From the NCBI GenBank assembly GCA_934757945.1, contig CAKVLT010000003.1:1-53696 (forward strand): DNA of 53,696 bases, in the 5' to 3' direction. Positions 23,176-32,076 of the stretch are shown piece by piece. Within the stretch, counting starts at the first letter, position 1, and each line of letters begins with the position of its first letter. Below the pieces are notes generated by a model. It was not told where the DNA came from and did no database searches. It saw only the letters and a program-made list of their open reading frames with translations. This stretch comes from an uncultured Bulleidia sp. GTDB lineage: Bacteria > Bacillota_I > Bacilli_A > Erysipelotrichales > Erysipelotrichaceae. The translations under genes were made by a program, and so were the position numbers.

Positions 23176-26012
23176 AAAATGATACATTAATCATAAAGGG
23201 TGCAAAAGAAAATAATCTCAAGAACATTTCCCTGGAAATACCAAAAAACAAACTGGTAGTCATGACAGGATTATCCGGTTCAGGAAAGACCTCTCTTGCC
23301 TTTGATACAATCTATGCAGAAGGACAGAGAAGATATGTCGAATCTTTATCTGCCTATGCAAGACAGTTTCTGGGTGGTGTGGAAAAACCGGATGTGGAAA
23401 TGATTGAAGGGTTATCCCCTGCTATTTCCATTGATCAGAAAACTACCAGTAACAATCCAAGATCTACTGTAGGTACTGTAACGGAAATTTACGATTATTT
23501 ACGATTACTGTATGCAAGATGCGGTGTGCCATACTGCCCAAATCACAATATTCCTATTACCGGACAGACTGTTCAGGAAATGGTGGATACAGTGATGGGG
23601 CTGGAGGAAAAGACAAGGCTTACTGTTCTTGCGCCTATTGTTAAAGATAAAAAAGGAACTTTTAAAGATACTTTTGCAAGATTATTAAAAGAAGGATATC
23701 TCAGAGCCAGAGTAGATGGTGATATGGTCATGCTGGAAGAGGATATCGAACTGGAAAAAAATAAAAGACATAAAGTAGATGTTGTGGTAGACAGAATTAT
23801 CTTACAGGCAGGATCCAGAAGCAGAATCTATGATTCTCTGGAAACAGCCATTCAGCTTGCGGATGGAAATGCAGTGGTGCTTGCAGGAGATAAGGAGATG
23901 TTATTCTCCAGCAATTATGCATGTCCGGTATGCGGGTTTTCTGTACCCCATCTTGAACCAAGATTATTCTCTTTTAATGCACCTATAGGGGCATGTGACT
24001 TATGTCATGGTCTTGGTATTGTAGAAGAAGTGGATGTGGATAATCTGATTCCGGACCCTTCTTTATCCATCATGGAAGGTGGTATCCGGTATTATAAGAA
24101 TACTGCTGGTACAGATAACCTGGAATGGTCCAGATTTGAAATATTGTGTAAAGCGTATAAGATTCCTCTGGATAAACCAATCTCTACTTTTACCAAAGCA
24201 CAGATGCAGATTATTCTTCATGGCTCAGATAAACCAATTAAATATACTCTGGAATCTTCCGGTGGTATCAAGATGGAAAAAAATGACTTCATTGAAGGTA
24301 TCAAAGATCTGATTGAAAGAAGATATGTGCAGACAACATCCACATGGAATAAAGAATATTATCATTCGTATATGATTGAATCTCAGTGTCCTAAATGTCA
24401 TGGACAAAGACTGAATCCTCAGGCATTGAGTGTCAAAGTGGGAGATAAGAATATTGCAGAATTTACAGCGTTATCTGTTGTGAAGGCTTTGGACTGGATA
24501 GATGCTTTACAGCTGGATGCAGAAAAGAAGAAGATAGCGGAACTGGTATTGAAAGAGATCCGTTCCCGTTTATCTTTCCTGAAAAATGTAGGTCTGGAAT
24601 ATCTGACACTGGACAGACTGGCAGGTACATTGAGTGGTGGTGAAGCACAGCGTATTCGTCTTGCCACACAGATTGGTTCTCAGTTATCCGGAGTATTGTA
24701 TGTCATGGATGAACCTAGTATCGGTTTACATCAAAGAGATAACAGCAAGCTGATTGCGACCATGAAGAATATGCGTGATTTAGGTAACTCTTTGATTGTG
24801 GTAGAACATGATGAAGAGACTATGATGGCAGCAGACTGGATTGTAGATATCGGACCGGGTGCCGGAGTGCATGGCGGACAGGTGATGGCCAATGGTACTC
24901 CACAGGAGATTATGGATAGTCCGCAATCCATTACAGGACAGTATTTATCAGGTAAAAAGAGCATTCCTTTACCTGACAAAAGAAGAAAAGGAAATGGCAA
25001 ATGTATTGAAATCAGAGGTGTTGCTGAACATAACCTGAAAAAGATCAATGTCAAGATTCCTTTGGGCAAGTTTGTGGTGGTAACAGGTGTATCCGGATCT
25101 GGTAAATCTACATTGGTTAATGATGTATTTATGAAAGCTGTTCTTGCAAATCTTGGAAGACAGAAGGTGAAACCTGGTAAATTTACTTCTGTCAAGGGAC
25201 TGGAGAATATAGATAAGCTTGTACAGATTGATCAGGATCCTATCGGAAGAACACCAAGATCCAACCCTGCAACGTATACTGGTGTATTTGATGATATCCG
25301 GGATATCTTTGCCAATACCTCCGAGGCAAAACTAAGAGGGTATGATAAGGGGAGATTTTCCTTCAATGTCAAAGGCGGAAGATGTGAAGCCTGTCAGGGA
25401 GATGGTGTAAAAGTCATCCGCATGAACTTCCTGCCGGATGTGTATGTGCCTTGTGAAGTGTGTCATGGCAAAAGATACAACGATGAAACTCTGCAATGTA
25501 CTTACAGAGGCAAAAATATTTATGATGTGCTGGAAATGCCTGTAGAAGAAGCAGTAACTTTCTTTATCAACCATCCGAAGATTCACAGAAAACTGCAGAC
25601 TTTACAGGATGTAGGTCTTGGATATATCAAACTGGGACAGTCCAGTACTACACTCAGTGGTGGTGAAGCACAGAGAGTAAAACTGGCAACGGAATTACAG
25701 AAGGTAGCTACGGGCAAGACAGTCTATATTCTGGATGAGCCGACAACAGGTTTGCATACCGATGATGTTAACAGACTGATTCAGGTATTACAGAGAATTG
25801 TGGATGGCGGGGATACAGTTCTTGTCATTGAACATAATCTCGATGTCATTAAGTGTGCAGACTGGATCATAGACCTTGGCCCTGAAGGTGGAGACGGTGG
25901 AGGACAGATTATTGCCCAGGGTACACCGGAACATATTGCAGAGGTGAAAGAAAGCTGGACAGGACAGTATCTTGTCAAAGCTCTGGAATGGACAAAACAG
26001 CATCAGAAATAA
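23172..26012 (+). CDS. uvrA: Excinuclease ABC subunit A
   Basis: Damage-sensing ATPase of nucleotide excision repair. 946 residues. Two ABC modules: Walker A GLSGSGKTS (about 35) and GVSGSGKST (about 640), with LSGGEAQRIRLAT and LSGGEAQRVKLAT signatures. Zinc ligands CPVC...CDLC and CEAC...CEVC are intact. The usual partner uvrB is not next to it; it follows mutS with a 4-nt overlap, pairing two repair pathways in one operon. Confidence 0.97.
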   Translation: MKNDTLIIKGAKENNLKNISLEIPKNKLVVMTGLSGSGKTSLAFDTIYAEGQRRYVESLSAYARQFLGGVEKPDVEMIEGLSPAISIDQKTTSNNPRSTVGTVTEIYDYLRLLYARCGVPYCPNHNIPITGQTVQEMVDTVMGLEEKTRLTVLAPIVKDKKGTFKDTFARLLKEGYLRARVDGDMVMLEEDIELEKNKRHKVDVVVDRIILQAGSRSRIYDSLETAIQLADGNAVVLAGDKEMLFSSNYACPVCGFSVPHLEPRLFSFNAPIGACDLCHGLGIVEEVDVDNLIPDPSLSIMEGGIRYYKNTAGTDNLEWSRFEILCKAYKIPLDKPISTFTKAQMQIILHGSDKPIKYTLESSGGIKMEKNDFIEGIKDLIERRYVQTTSTWNKEYYHSYMIESQCPKCHGQRLNPQALSVKVGDKNIAEFTALSVVKALDWIDALQLDAEKKKIAELVLKEIRSRLSFLKNVGLEYLTLDRLAGTLSGGEAQRIRLATQIGSQLSGVLYVMDEPSIGLHQRDNSKLIATMKNMRDLGNSLIVVEHDEETMMAADWIVDIGPGAGVHGGQVMANGTPQEIMDSPQSITGQYLSGKKSIPLPDKRRKGNGKCIEIRGVAEHNLKKINVKIPLGKFVVVTGVSGSGKSTLVNDVFMKAVLANLGRQKVKPGKFTSVKGLENIDKLVQIDQDPIGRTPRSNPATYTGVFDDIRDIFANTSEAKLRGYDKGRFSFNVKGGRCEACQGDGVKVIRMNFLPDVYVPCEVCHGKRYNDETLQCTYRGKNIYDVLEMPVEEAVTFFINHPKIHRKLQTLQDVGLGYIKLGQSSTTLSGGEAQRVKLATELQKVATGKTVYILDEPTTGLHTDDVNRLIQVLQRIVDGGDTVLVIEHNLDVIKCADWIIDLGPEGGDGGGQIIAQGTPEHIAEVKESWTGQYLVKALEWTKQHQK

Positions 26013-26041
26013 GAAGTGAGAAAACTTTCACTTCTTTTTTC
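26011..26041 (+). terminator. Terminator of mutS-uvrA
   Basis: AAGAAGTGA (26011-26019) and TCACTTCTT (26028-26036) followed by T residues. The 5' arm includes the last two bases of the uvrA stop codon. Confidence 0.78.
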
Positions 26042-26095
26042 TTGTATTTTCTGAAATTTGGCTGTAACATCTTACACCATAAAGGAGGTGGACGT

Positions 26096-26320
26096 ATGCT
26101 CACATTTCTACACGATGAGAAATTATCTCTGGCAAAGTATGCTAAAGAAACATGGAAAGTCATGCAGGGAAAGTTTGCATTGACAGAAATCCACAGTCTT
26201 TTATATACAGTGGAAATACGTAAGGACAATGTCAGTATCTATCAGGCTGACAAAAATGAATCACCTGTGATTTTACCTACGGTGCAATTCAAAGCTATGC
26301 TGGAGATGTTCAGATACTAG
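26096..26320 (+). CDS. Small protein of unknown function
   Basis: 74 residues from the ATG at 26096, which has a strong AAAGGAGGTGG site. No signal peptide or membrane segment; mixed charged and hydrophobic, with WKVMQGKFALTEIHSLLYTVEIRKDNVSIYQ-like strand patterns. I do not recognise the family. It stands alone between the uvrA terminator and hprK. Coding status is supported by the ribosome site and by codon use matching the neighbours. Confidence 0.65.
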   Translation: MLTFLHDEKLSLAKYAKETWKVMQGKFALTEIHSLLYTVEIRKDNVSIYQADKNESPVILPTVQFKAMLEMFRY

Positions 26321-26379
26321 GGTGAAAGCTCTGGTTCTTTTTTTTGATATATGTGTTAAAATTTCTTCGAGGTTTTTAT

Positions 26380-27321
26380 ATGGATAAGATGTACGAAAAG
26401 AAAGTGACAATTCGGGAAATCCAGGAATTCTTTAAATTTGAAAGATTAACTGGAGATGACAGTTCCCTTGACAGATGGACGGTTGTACCGGATGTAAACC
26501 GCCCGGGTTTTGAATTGTGCGGATTCTATAAAAGAAGTGATCCAAGACGTGTCATTGTCATTGGAAATAAAGAGTCTGAATTTATTCGTACGATGACACC
26601 AAATGAACAAAGAGCACGATTTCCGATGTTAACAGATGGATTAACACCAATGATCGTGATTACAAAGAATAATGAACTTCCTCCTATCTTAAAGGAACTG
26701 GCGGATGCTCAGAATTTTCCTATCATGCGTACAGAAATGGAAACGTATCGACTGGTGACAGATCTGATTACTTTCCTGGATGAGAAGCTTGCGCCGGAAG
26801 ATACCATATCCGGTACTTTGATGAGTATTTACGGTAAAGGTGTACTTTTGACTGGAGAAAGCGGGATGGGTAAAAGTGAAACTGCCCTGGAACTGATTCG
26901 TGATAAGCAGGTATTGATTTCAGATGACAGAGTAGATGTAGCACATATCCACAACAAGATATGGGGACATTCCCCTGCAATTATCAAAGGGTTACTGGAA
27001 ATCAGGGGCATCGGTATTATCGATGTGGAAAAGATGTTTGGTGCCAGTGCTCTGGGTAACAGGAGCCAGATAGATCTTGTCATCAAGCTGGTACATTACA
27101 ATGAAGAATTTGAAAGTAATCGTCTGGGTGATGAAACTGTACATTACACTAAGATTCTGGATGTATTATTACCAACGATGATTATTCCTGTAGGTGCAGG
27201 TAGAAATATGGCTATATTAATCGAATCTGCAGTTACAAACTTCTCCTTACAGCAGGAAGGGTTCTCTTCCACAAAGCTGATTAAAGACAGATTTAACATG
27301 TATGTGGGGAAGGGGGTATGA
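26380..27321 (+). CDS. hprK: HPr kinase/phosphorylase
   Basis: Phosphorylates and dephosphorylates HPr at Ser46, the switch for CcpA-dependent carbon catabolite control. 313 residues from the ATG at 26380 (CGAGG before it); the longer frame from 26344 lacks a ribosome site. N-terminal domain about 1-130, Walker A GESGMGKS (about 160-167), and the HprK signature LEIRGIGIIDV (about 207-217). The next gene encodes a PpaX-like phosphatase; the phosphorylase reaction of HprK releases pyrophosphate, so the pairing is functionally logical. Confidence 0.96.
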   Translation: MDKMYEKKVTIREIQEFFKFERLTGDDSSLDRWTVVPDVNRPGFELCGFYKRSDPRRVIVIGNKESEFIRTMTPNEQRARFPMLTDGLTPMIVITKNNELPPILKELADAQNFPIMRTEMETYRLVTDLITFLDEKLAPEDTISGTLMSIYGKGVLLTGESGMGKSETALELIRDKQVLISDDRVDVAHIHNKIWGHSPAIIKGLLEIRGIGIIDVEKMFGASALGNRSQIDLVIKLVHYNEEFESNRLGDETVHYTKILDVLLPTMIIPVGAGRNMAILIESAVTNFSLQQEGFSSTKLIKDRFNMYVGKGV

Positions 27322-27327
27322 CATAGG

Positions 27328-28644
27328 ATGTTTTCAACAATAGAAATTCGCTGGGAATCCCTGAGTGTGCTGGCAGCAGCTGCACTTGTCTACATATTTT
27401 TCAGAAAAGATATGAAGGAGAACGGATATATTGCCATGATAGCAGAAGAGATGTTTCTGGGGATGGTGATATGCGGTGTGCTTGGAGCACGTTTTTCCTG
27501 GTATCTTACTAATGGATTCCGGAATATTCTGCATTTCTTTTTATTCTTTGACGATGGCTTCGAATTACTTGGCGGAGTGATATCTATCATAGTATTCGTG
27601 TTTATATATATTCGACTTAATTACATGTCTTTCAGAAGAACGCTGGATTGTATCCTGCCACATTTATTGCTGGCACTGGGTATTGGCTATCTTCCATTTG
27701 GCCTTAAGGACAGCAGGGTTTTCCTGGTCAGTGGTGTGGCAATTCTTGGGTATCTTCTTTTGGAGATTCTTGGGAAAAGACTGTTCCATGACAGACACAG
27801 AGGAGACAGAGCTTCGCTGGCATTATTGTGGCTGGGGCTTTCCTGGTTCTTTATCAATGTAGCATTATATGGAAGAAGTAATATTCATCCAGTCAGTGGA
27901 TGGACTGGTGTGGGTATTTCTGCTGTGGCTTTGATTTTCTATATCTGTAACAGAATATTTCCGATTCATCGTAAACCTCTGGTACTTTTTGACTTCGATG
28001 GTACGCTGATGGATACTAAAGCCATGGTGGATGAATCTTACAGATATTTATTTAACAAGTATGGTAATCTGGATGATTTTGATGATCAGACAAAACTGGA
28101 AGTGTTTGGCGCAGAAGATAAGGAAGCCATTGCACAGTTATTCAGCAATCAGAATACAACAGAACTGACAACAGAATTCAGAAGTTTTCAGGAAAACCTT
28201 CCGGCATTGGGATTAGTCAATCTGATGCCCCATGCGCTGGAAATACTGATGTGGTTAAAGAAACATGGGTATGTGGTAGGTGTAGTTACGACAAGACCTA
28301 CGGACAACTGCAGAATGTGGCTGGAAGAATTTGATATTGAAGAATATGTAGATATGGTCATGGGGGCGGAAGTGTATAAAAACAAGAAACCTGCACCTGA
28401 TGCATTGCGCAGAATATGTCATGAATTAAAGATGGGACATGATTATTGCGTATACATTGGAGATCATGCAAGGGATGTACGTATGGCAAGAAGGGCCTGT
28501 GTATATGCCATAGGGTACGCTACAAGTAAACAGGCGTATACAAGACTTGAAAAAGCACAACCAAATGAGATTATAGATGACCTTCTACAGCTCAGAGACA
28601 GTTTAAAGAAAGATAATCATAACTGGACATATAACCAGTTATAA
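27328..28644 (+). CDS. Fusion of a degenerate Lgt-like membrane domain with a PpaX-like HAD phosphatase
   Basis: 438 residues. Residues 1-210 contain six to seven transmembrane segments laid out like prolipoprotein diacylglyceryl transferase (GVLGARFSWYL; LGG at the HGG position; a late WFFIN...R segment). The catalytic GRIGNFxNxE signature is replaced by GIGYLPFGLKDSR and the AIHGG His is absent. Residues 215-438 are a complete HAD hydrolase: LFDFDGT with Asp222/Asp224, TTRPT, NKKPAPDAL and GDHARD with Asp379/Asp383. In many Bacillota hprK is followed by separate lgt and ppaX genes; here the two are one polypeptide. The phosphatase would be membrane-tethered. Lgt activity is unlikely. It starts 6 nt after hprK. 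Confidence 0.8.
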   Translation: MFSTIEIRWESLSVLAAAALVYIFFRKDMKENGYIAMIAEEMFLGMVICGVLGARFSWYLTNGFRNILHFFLFFDDGFELLGGVISIIVFVFIYIRLNYMSFRRTLDCILPHLLLALGIGYLPFGLKDSRVFLVSGVAILGYLLLEILGKRLFHDRHRGDRASLALLWLGLSWFFINVALYGRSNIHPVSGWTGVGISAVALIFYICNRIFPIHRKPLVLFDFDGTLMDTKAMVDESYRYLFNKYGNLDDFDDQTKLEVFGAEDKEAIAQLFSNQNTTELTTEFRSFQENLPALGLVNLMPHALEILMWLKKHGYVVGVVTTRPTDNCRMWLEEFDIEEYVDMVMGAEVYKNKKPAPDALRRICHELKMGHDYCVYIGDHARDVRMARRACVYAIGYATSKQAYTRLEKAQPNEIIDDLLQLRDSLKKDNHNWTYNQL

Positions 28645-28655
28645 GGGAGAGGATT

Positions 28656-28949
28656 ATGACAAAGGAAGAATTTGAAACGATTATACTTTTCAAGAAAAAT
28701 GAGTTTCATATCAGCGGATGGAATGCGCTGGATATCAATGCCGGTACTTTGGTAGAACTGGATGGGGACAGCAAGGAGGATATTGTTGCTGCAGTAGATG
28801 CCATGAAAGCATGTATGCTGGAAGGTGACTGCTATCTGAACGATCCTGGAAAAGAAAACAGGTACAAGCCTGAACTGACAGTGAGATATTATTGCGATAA
28901 TCTGTCAGATGACAGAAGAAAGTACATGGATCTGCATGGAAATAACTAA
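28656..28949 (+). CDS. Small acidic protein of unknown function
   Basis: 97 residues; GGGAGAGG precedes the ATG. Soluble and acidic, with no recognised domain. It begins 11 nt after the HAD fusion gene and is probably the last gene of the hprK transcript, as a terminator follows. Confidence 0.7.
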   Translation: MTKEEFETIILFKKNEFHISGWNALDINAGTLVELDGDSKEDIVAAVDAMKACMLEGDCYLNDPGKENRYKPELTVRYYCDNLSDDRRKYMDLHGNN

Positions 28950-28952
28950 GAG

Positions 28953-28983
28953 GGATAAGCTGACAAAGGCTTGTCCTTTCTTT
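28953..28983 (+). terminator. Terminator of the hprK operon
   Basis: GGATAAGC (28953-28960), 8-nt loop, GCTTGTCC (28969-28976; one G-U), then TTTCTTTTT. Confidence 0.72.
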
Positions 28984-29052
28984 TTGTAAAAATAGCTCTT
29001 TGCATGAGCGGGATATGTTTTGTATTTTGCGGCACACCCGTTTCCGTTGTTG

Positions 29053-29061
29053 TGCTAGAAT
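29053..29061 (+). promoter_or_regulatory. Extended -10 promoter of rapZ
   Basis: TGC-TAGAAT, 18 nt before the rapZ ATG. The -35 region is not convincing. Confidence 0.4.
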
Positions 29062-29079
29062 GTAGATGGTGAAGTGCTT

Positions 29080-29952
29080 ATGGAAAATACGAAAAAGAAA
29101 AAAATTATACTGATTTCAGGTATGAGTGGTGCCGGCAAATCTACTGCCGCAAGAGTATTGGAAGATATGGGATATTACATTATTGAAAACTTCCCGTTTC
29201 AGTTATTGCCGGCATTTGTAGATATGGTGGAAACTTCCTCAGACCCGAGATATGACTATATCGGTGTATGTACCAGTGCAGAGGATTTCCCTGCATTTTT
29301 AACAGGATTAAAGGGAAGGAATATGGATATTCAGGTGTTATTTCTGGATGCAAGTGATTCTGTAATCCTGCATAGATACAAAAGTACAAGAAGAACACAT
29401 CCTCTTTTACTCAGCAATCAGTGCAATACATTAGATGAAGCTATCAATGTGGAAAGACAGATGTTCACAAGGAACAGTAACAGCTATTTTATTACCATTG
29501 ATACTTCATTTCTGAATGAAAAAGACTTTAAGAAGAAACTGGAAAAGTACTTTGCAAAAAGTGCTGTTCCGTCTTTTTCCGTATCTTTTGAGTCTTTTGG
29601 TTATAAATATGGTGTTCCGTTAGATGCGGACCTGATGATTGATGTCCGTTTTTTACCTAATCCTTTCTGGGAAAAGGAATTGAGGCCATATTCCGGCAAT
29701 GATGAATGTGTGTATACATATGTTATGGAAAAGGAAGAGACACAAGAATTTGTAAGACGTCTTCTGTCCTTTCTGGATTATGCCTTTGAACAGTATCAGA
29801 AAGAGGGAAAGAACCATTTTACCGTAGCCATTGGCTGTACAGGTGGTCAGCATCGTTCGGTCACTATCACAAATTTCCTGTACGACCATTATCGTACAAA
29901 GTACAACTCCTATAAGGAACACCGAGATGAAAAGGAATGGATAACATGTTAA
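29080..29952 (+). CDS. rapZ: RNase adapter / nucleotide-binding protein RapZ (YvcJ)
   Basis: 290 residues from the ATG at 29080. The N-terminal P-loop is SGMSGAGKST, followed by the DMGYYIIENFP segment, and the C-terminal domain has IGCTGGQHRSV. In E. coli RapZ guides RNase E to the GlmZ small RNA; in Bacillota (YvcJ) it is a GTP/ATP-binding protein of less clear role. Only a weak ribosome site (GGTGA) precedes the start. It is the first gene of the conserved rapZ-yvcK-whiA cluster and overlaps yvcK by 7 nt. Confidence 0.93.
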   Translation: MENTKKKKIILISGMSGAGKSTAARVLEDMGYYIIENFPFQLLPAFVDMVETSSDPRYDYIGVCTSAEDFPAFLTGLKGRNMDIQVLFLDASDSVILHRYKSTRRTHPLLLSNQCNTLDEAINVERQMFTRNSNSYFITIDTSFLNEKDFKKKLEKYFAKSAVPSFSVSFESFGYKYGVPLDADLMIDVRFLPNPFWEKELRPYSGNDECVYTYVMEKEETQEFVRRLLSFLDYAFEQYQKEGKNHFTVAIGCTGGQHRSVTITNFLYDHYRTKYNSYKEHRDEKEWITC

Positions 29953-30899
29953 AAGAGAAAAGAATTGTTGTTATCGGCGGAGGGCATGGACAGGCTCAGA
30001 TCTGCAGAGGAATCAAGAATATTCCCAATACCCATATCAGTGCTATTGTGACTGTGGCAGATGACGGTGGCAGTACCGGAAGATTACGCAGACAGTTTAA
30101 TATTCCTGCCATGGGAGATATACGTAATGTCATGATTGCTCTGGCTCCGCAGGAAACGTTATTTTCTTCATTGATGGATTACAGGTTTGATGATCCAAGT
30201 GGTAAGGAAAAAGATGTGGCCGGGCATAATCTTGGGAATCTGATTCTTACTGCATTAACAGATCAGAGCGGATCTTTCTTTGAAGCAATCAAGATGCTGG
30301 ATGATGTCTTAAATGTCAAAGGAGAGATTATTCCTGCCACCACACAGGTAATTACTCTGTTTGCAAGAATGTATGATGGAGTCATTGTGAAGGGGGAAGA
30401 AAATATTCCTCATCTGGATAACAAGATTACCAGAGTGTTTTATGAAGAAGAAGTACATGCAACACCAGATGCCATCAGAGCTATCACTGAGGCAGATCTG
30501 ATTATCTATGGTATCGGGTCAGTGTACACAAGTATTCTTCCTAATGTCATTATCCCTGAGATATCCAACGCCTTACAGGATACCAGGGCAAGAAGGGTGT
30601 ATTTCTGTAATGCCATGACACAACCGGGTGAAACAGACGGATATTCAGTGGAAGACCATGTCAGAGCCTTGATTCAGCATGGTGCCATGGTGGATGAAGT
30701 GCTTGTGGCAAGTGATGCATTACCATTGGAGAATGTTGAAAGATATAAGGCACAGGGATCCACACCTGTATTTTTATCTCAGGAGGAACATGAATATACC
30801 GTATTGCGCAAAGATCTGTTAACCTTTGAAAAAGGGCAGATTAAACATGATGCTAAGAAGATTCATACCGCAGTCACTGAACTGCTGGAGGATTTGTAA
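29946..30899 (+). CDS. yvcK: YvcK family gluconeogenesis factor
   Basis: 317 residues from the ATG at 29946; an ATG at 29937 is too close to the AAAGGA ribosome site. GGGHG near the N terminus and DDGGSTGRLRR are the conserved nucleotide/UDP-sugar-binding motifs. In B. subtilis YvcK binds UDP-GlcNAc and is needed for growth on gluconeogenic carbon and for cell-wall homeostasis. It sits between rapZ and whiA with overlaps on both sides. Confidence 0.93.
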   Translation: MLKEKRIVVIGGGHGQAQICRGIKNIPNTHISAIVTVADDGGSTGRLRRQFNIPAMGDIRNVMIALAPQETLFSSLMDYRFDDPSGKEKDVAGHNLGNLILTALTDQSGSFFEAIKMLDDVLNVKGEIIPATTQVITLFARMYDGVIVKGEENIPHLDNKITRVFYEEEVHATPDAIRAITEADLIIYGIGSVYTSILPNVIIPEISNALQDTRARRVYFCNAMTQPGETDGYSVEDHVRALIQHGAMVDEVLVASDALPLENVERYKAQGSTPVFLSQEEHEYTVLRKDLLTFEKGQIKHDAKKIHTAVTELLEDL

Positions 30900-31837
30900 T
30901 GTCTTTTTCATCTGATGTTAAAAATGAAGCTGCACAGATAGAACTTGTAAAAAATGAGGGACGTGCGGAACTGTCTGCTTTGATACAGATGTGTTCTTCT
31001 TTATCGTTATCCAACAGAGGTATGACCATTAAGGTGCAGGTGGAAAATGCCGCAGTGGCAAGAACAGTCTGCAGACTCGTCAAGGACAGATATAATGCAG
31101 AAATCTCTCTGTCAGTAAAAAGAAGAATGAATCTTAAAAAGAATCTGATTTATGGTATCCGTATTATGACAGGAGCCCCTGTCATTCTTACAGACCTGGG
31201 CCTTTACAGCAGCAGAGGATTGCTGGAAGTACCATTACATAAGATTGTGTCCAATGACTCTCAGGCAAGAGCCTATCTTTGCGGTGCTTTTCTTGCAGGA
31301 GGATCTATTAATCCGCCTGAGAAAACAAATTATCACCTGGAAATCACTGCCAATAATGATAAACAGGCAGAATTACTACAGGAACTGTTAGCGAGATTTG
31401 ACATCCATGCCAAGACAATTGAAAGACGAGGCAAACAGATTGTGTATGTGAAGGCAGCGGAGAAAATTGCGGATTTTTTACGTATCATAGGGGCTAATGA
31501 AGCAGTATTGAAGTTTGAAAATATACGTATTTCCAGAGATTTTACCAACTCTCTTACAAGATTAAACAACTGTGATGTGGCAAATGAAGTCAAGACGCAG
31601 AATGCCGCAAAGAATCAGCTGGAGGATATCCGTGTGTTACAAAGTACGTACGGATTAGAAAGGCTGGATGAAAAACTGCAGGATGTGGCAAAGTTAAGAC
31701 TGCAATATCCTGAGGCTTCTTTGAATGAACTGTGTGCTGCTTATGAAGAAATGACCGGTATTTCCGTAAGTAAATCCGGTATGAAACATCGTTTTGTAAG
31801 ATTGCATGAACTTGCGGAAAAAAGGAGAAAAGTATGA
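30899..31837 (+). CDS. whiA: DNA-binding protein WhiA
   Basis: 312 residues. The N-terminal LAGLIDADG-like domain (with YLCGAFLAGGSINPP) is followed by a C-terminal helix-turn-helix (LNELCAAYEEMTGISVSKSGMKHR). In Bacillota it affects division and chromosome segregation rather than sporulation. It starts on the last base of the yvcK stop (TAATG). Confidence 0.94.
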   Translation: MSFSSDVKNEAAQIELVKNEGRAELSALIQMCSSLSLSNRGMTIKVQVENAAVARTVCRLVKDRYNAEISLSVKRRMNLKKNLIYGIRIMTGAPVILTDLGLYSSRGLLEVPLHKIVSNDSQARAYLCGAFLAGGSINPPEKTNYHLEITANNDKQAELLQELLARFDIHAKTIERRGKQIVYVKAAEKIADFLRIIGANEAVLKFENIRISRDFTNSLTRLNNCDVANEVKTQNAAKNQLEDIRVLQSTYGLERLDEKLQDVAKLRLQYPEASLNELCAAYEEMTGISVSKSGMKHRFVRLHELAEKRRKV

Positions 31838-32076
31838 ATGTGCCATCACTCATAAAGGGAATCATTGCCTGTGTCTGTATTGTGGCGTTTGTGGCAATTT
31901 TCCTGCCGTTTATTATCATTCCTGTACTTGTATTAATAGCATATGCCGTTATTTCCTATTTCAGGACCAGACATCTGATGAAGGGTACACAGGAAATGGC
32001 AGAAAAGATTCAGAAACAGGAAGAGAAGAATATTATAGATGCGGAATATGAAGTAAAGGAGGAATATAAGGAATGA
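31834..32076 (+). CDS. Small membrane protein of unknown function
   Basis: 80 residues with one long or two close hydrophobic segments (about 6-44), then a basic RTRH turn and a Glu/Lys-rich cytosolic tail predicted to be coiled. It overlaps whiA by 4 nt (ATGA) and the acetyltransferase gene by 4 nt, so it is translated with them. Family not recognised. Confidence 0.75.
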   Translation: MNVPSLIKGIIACVCIVAFVAIFLPFIIIPVLVLIAYAVISYFRTRHLMKGTQEMAEKIQKQEEKNIIDAEYEVKEEYKE

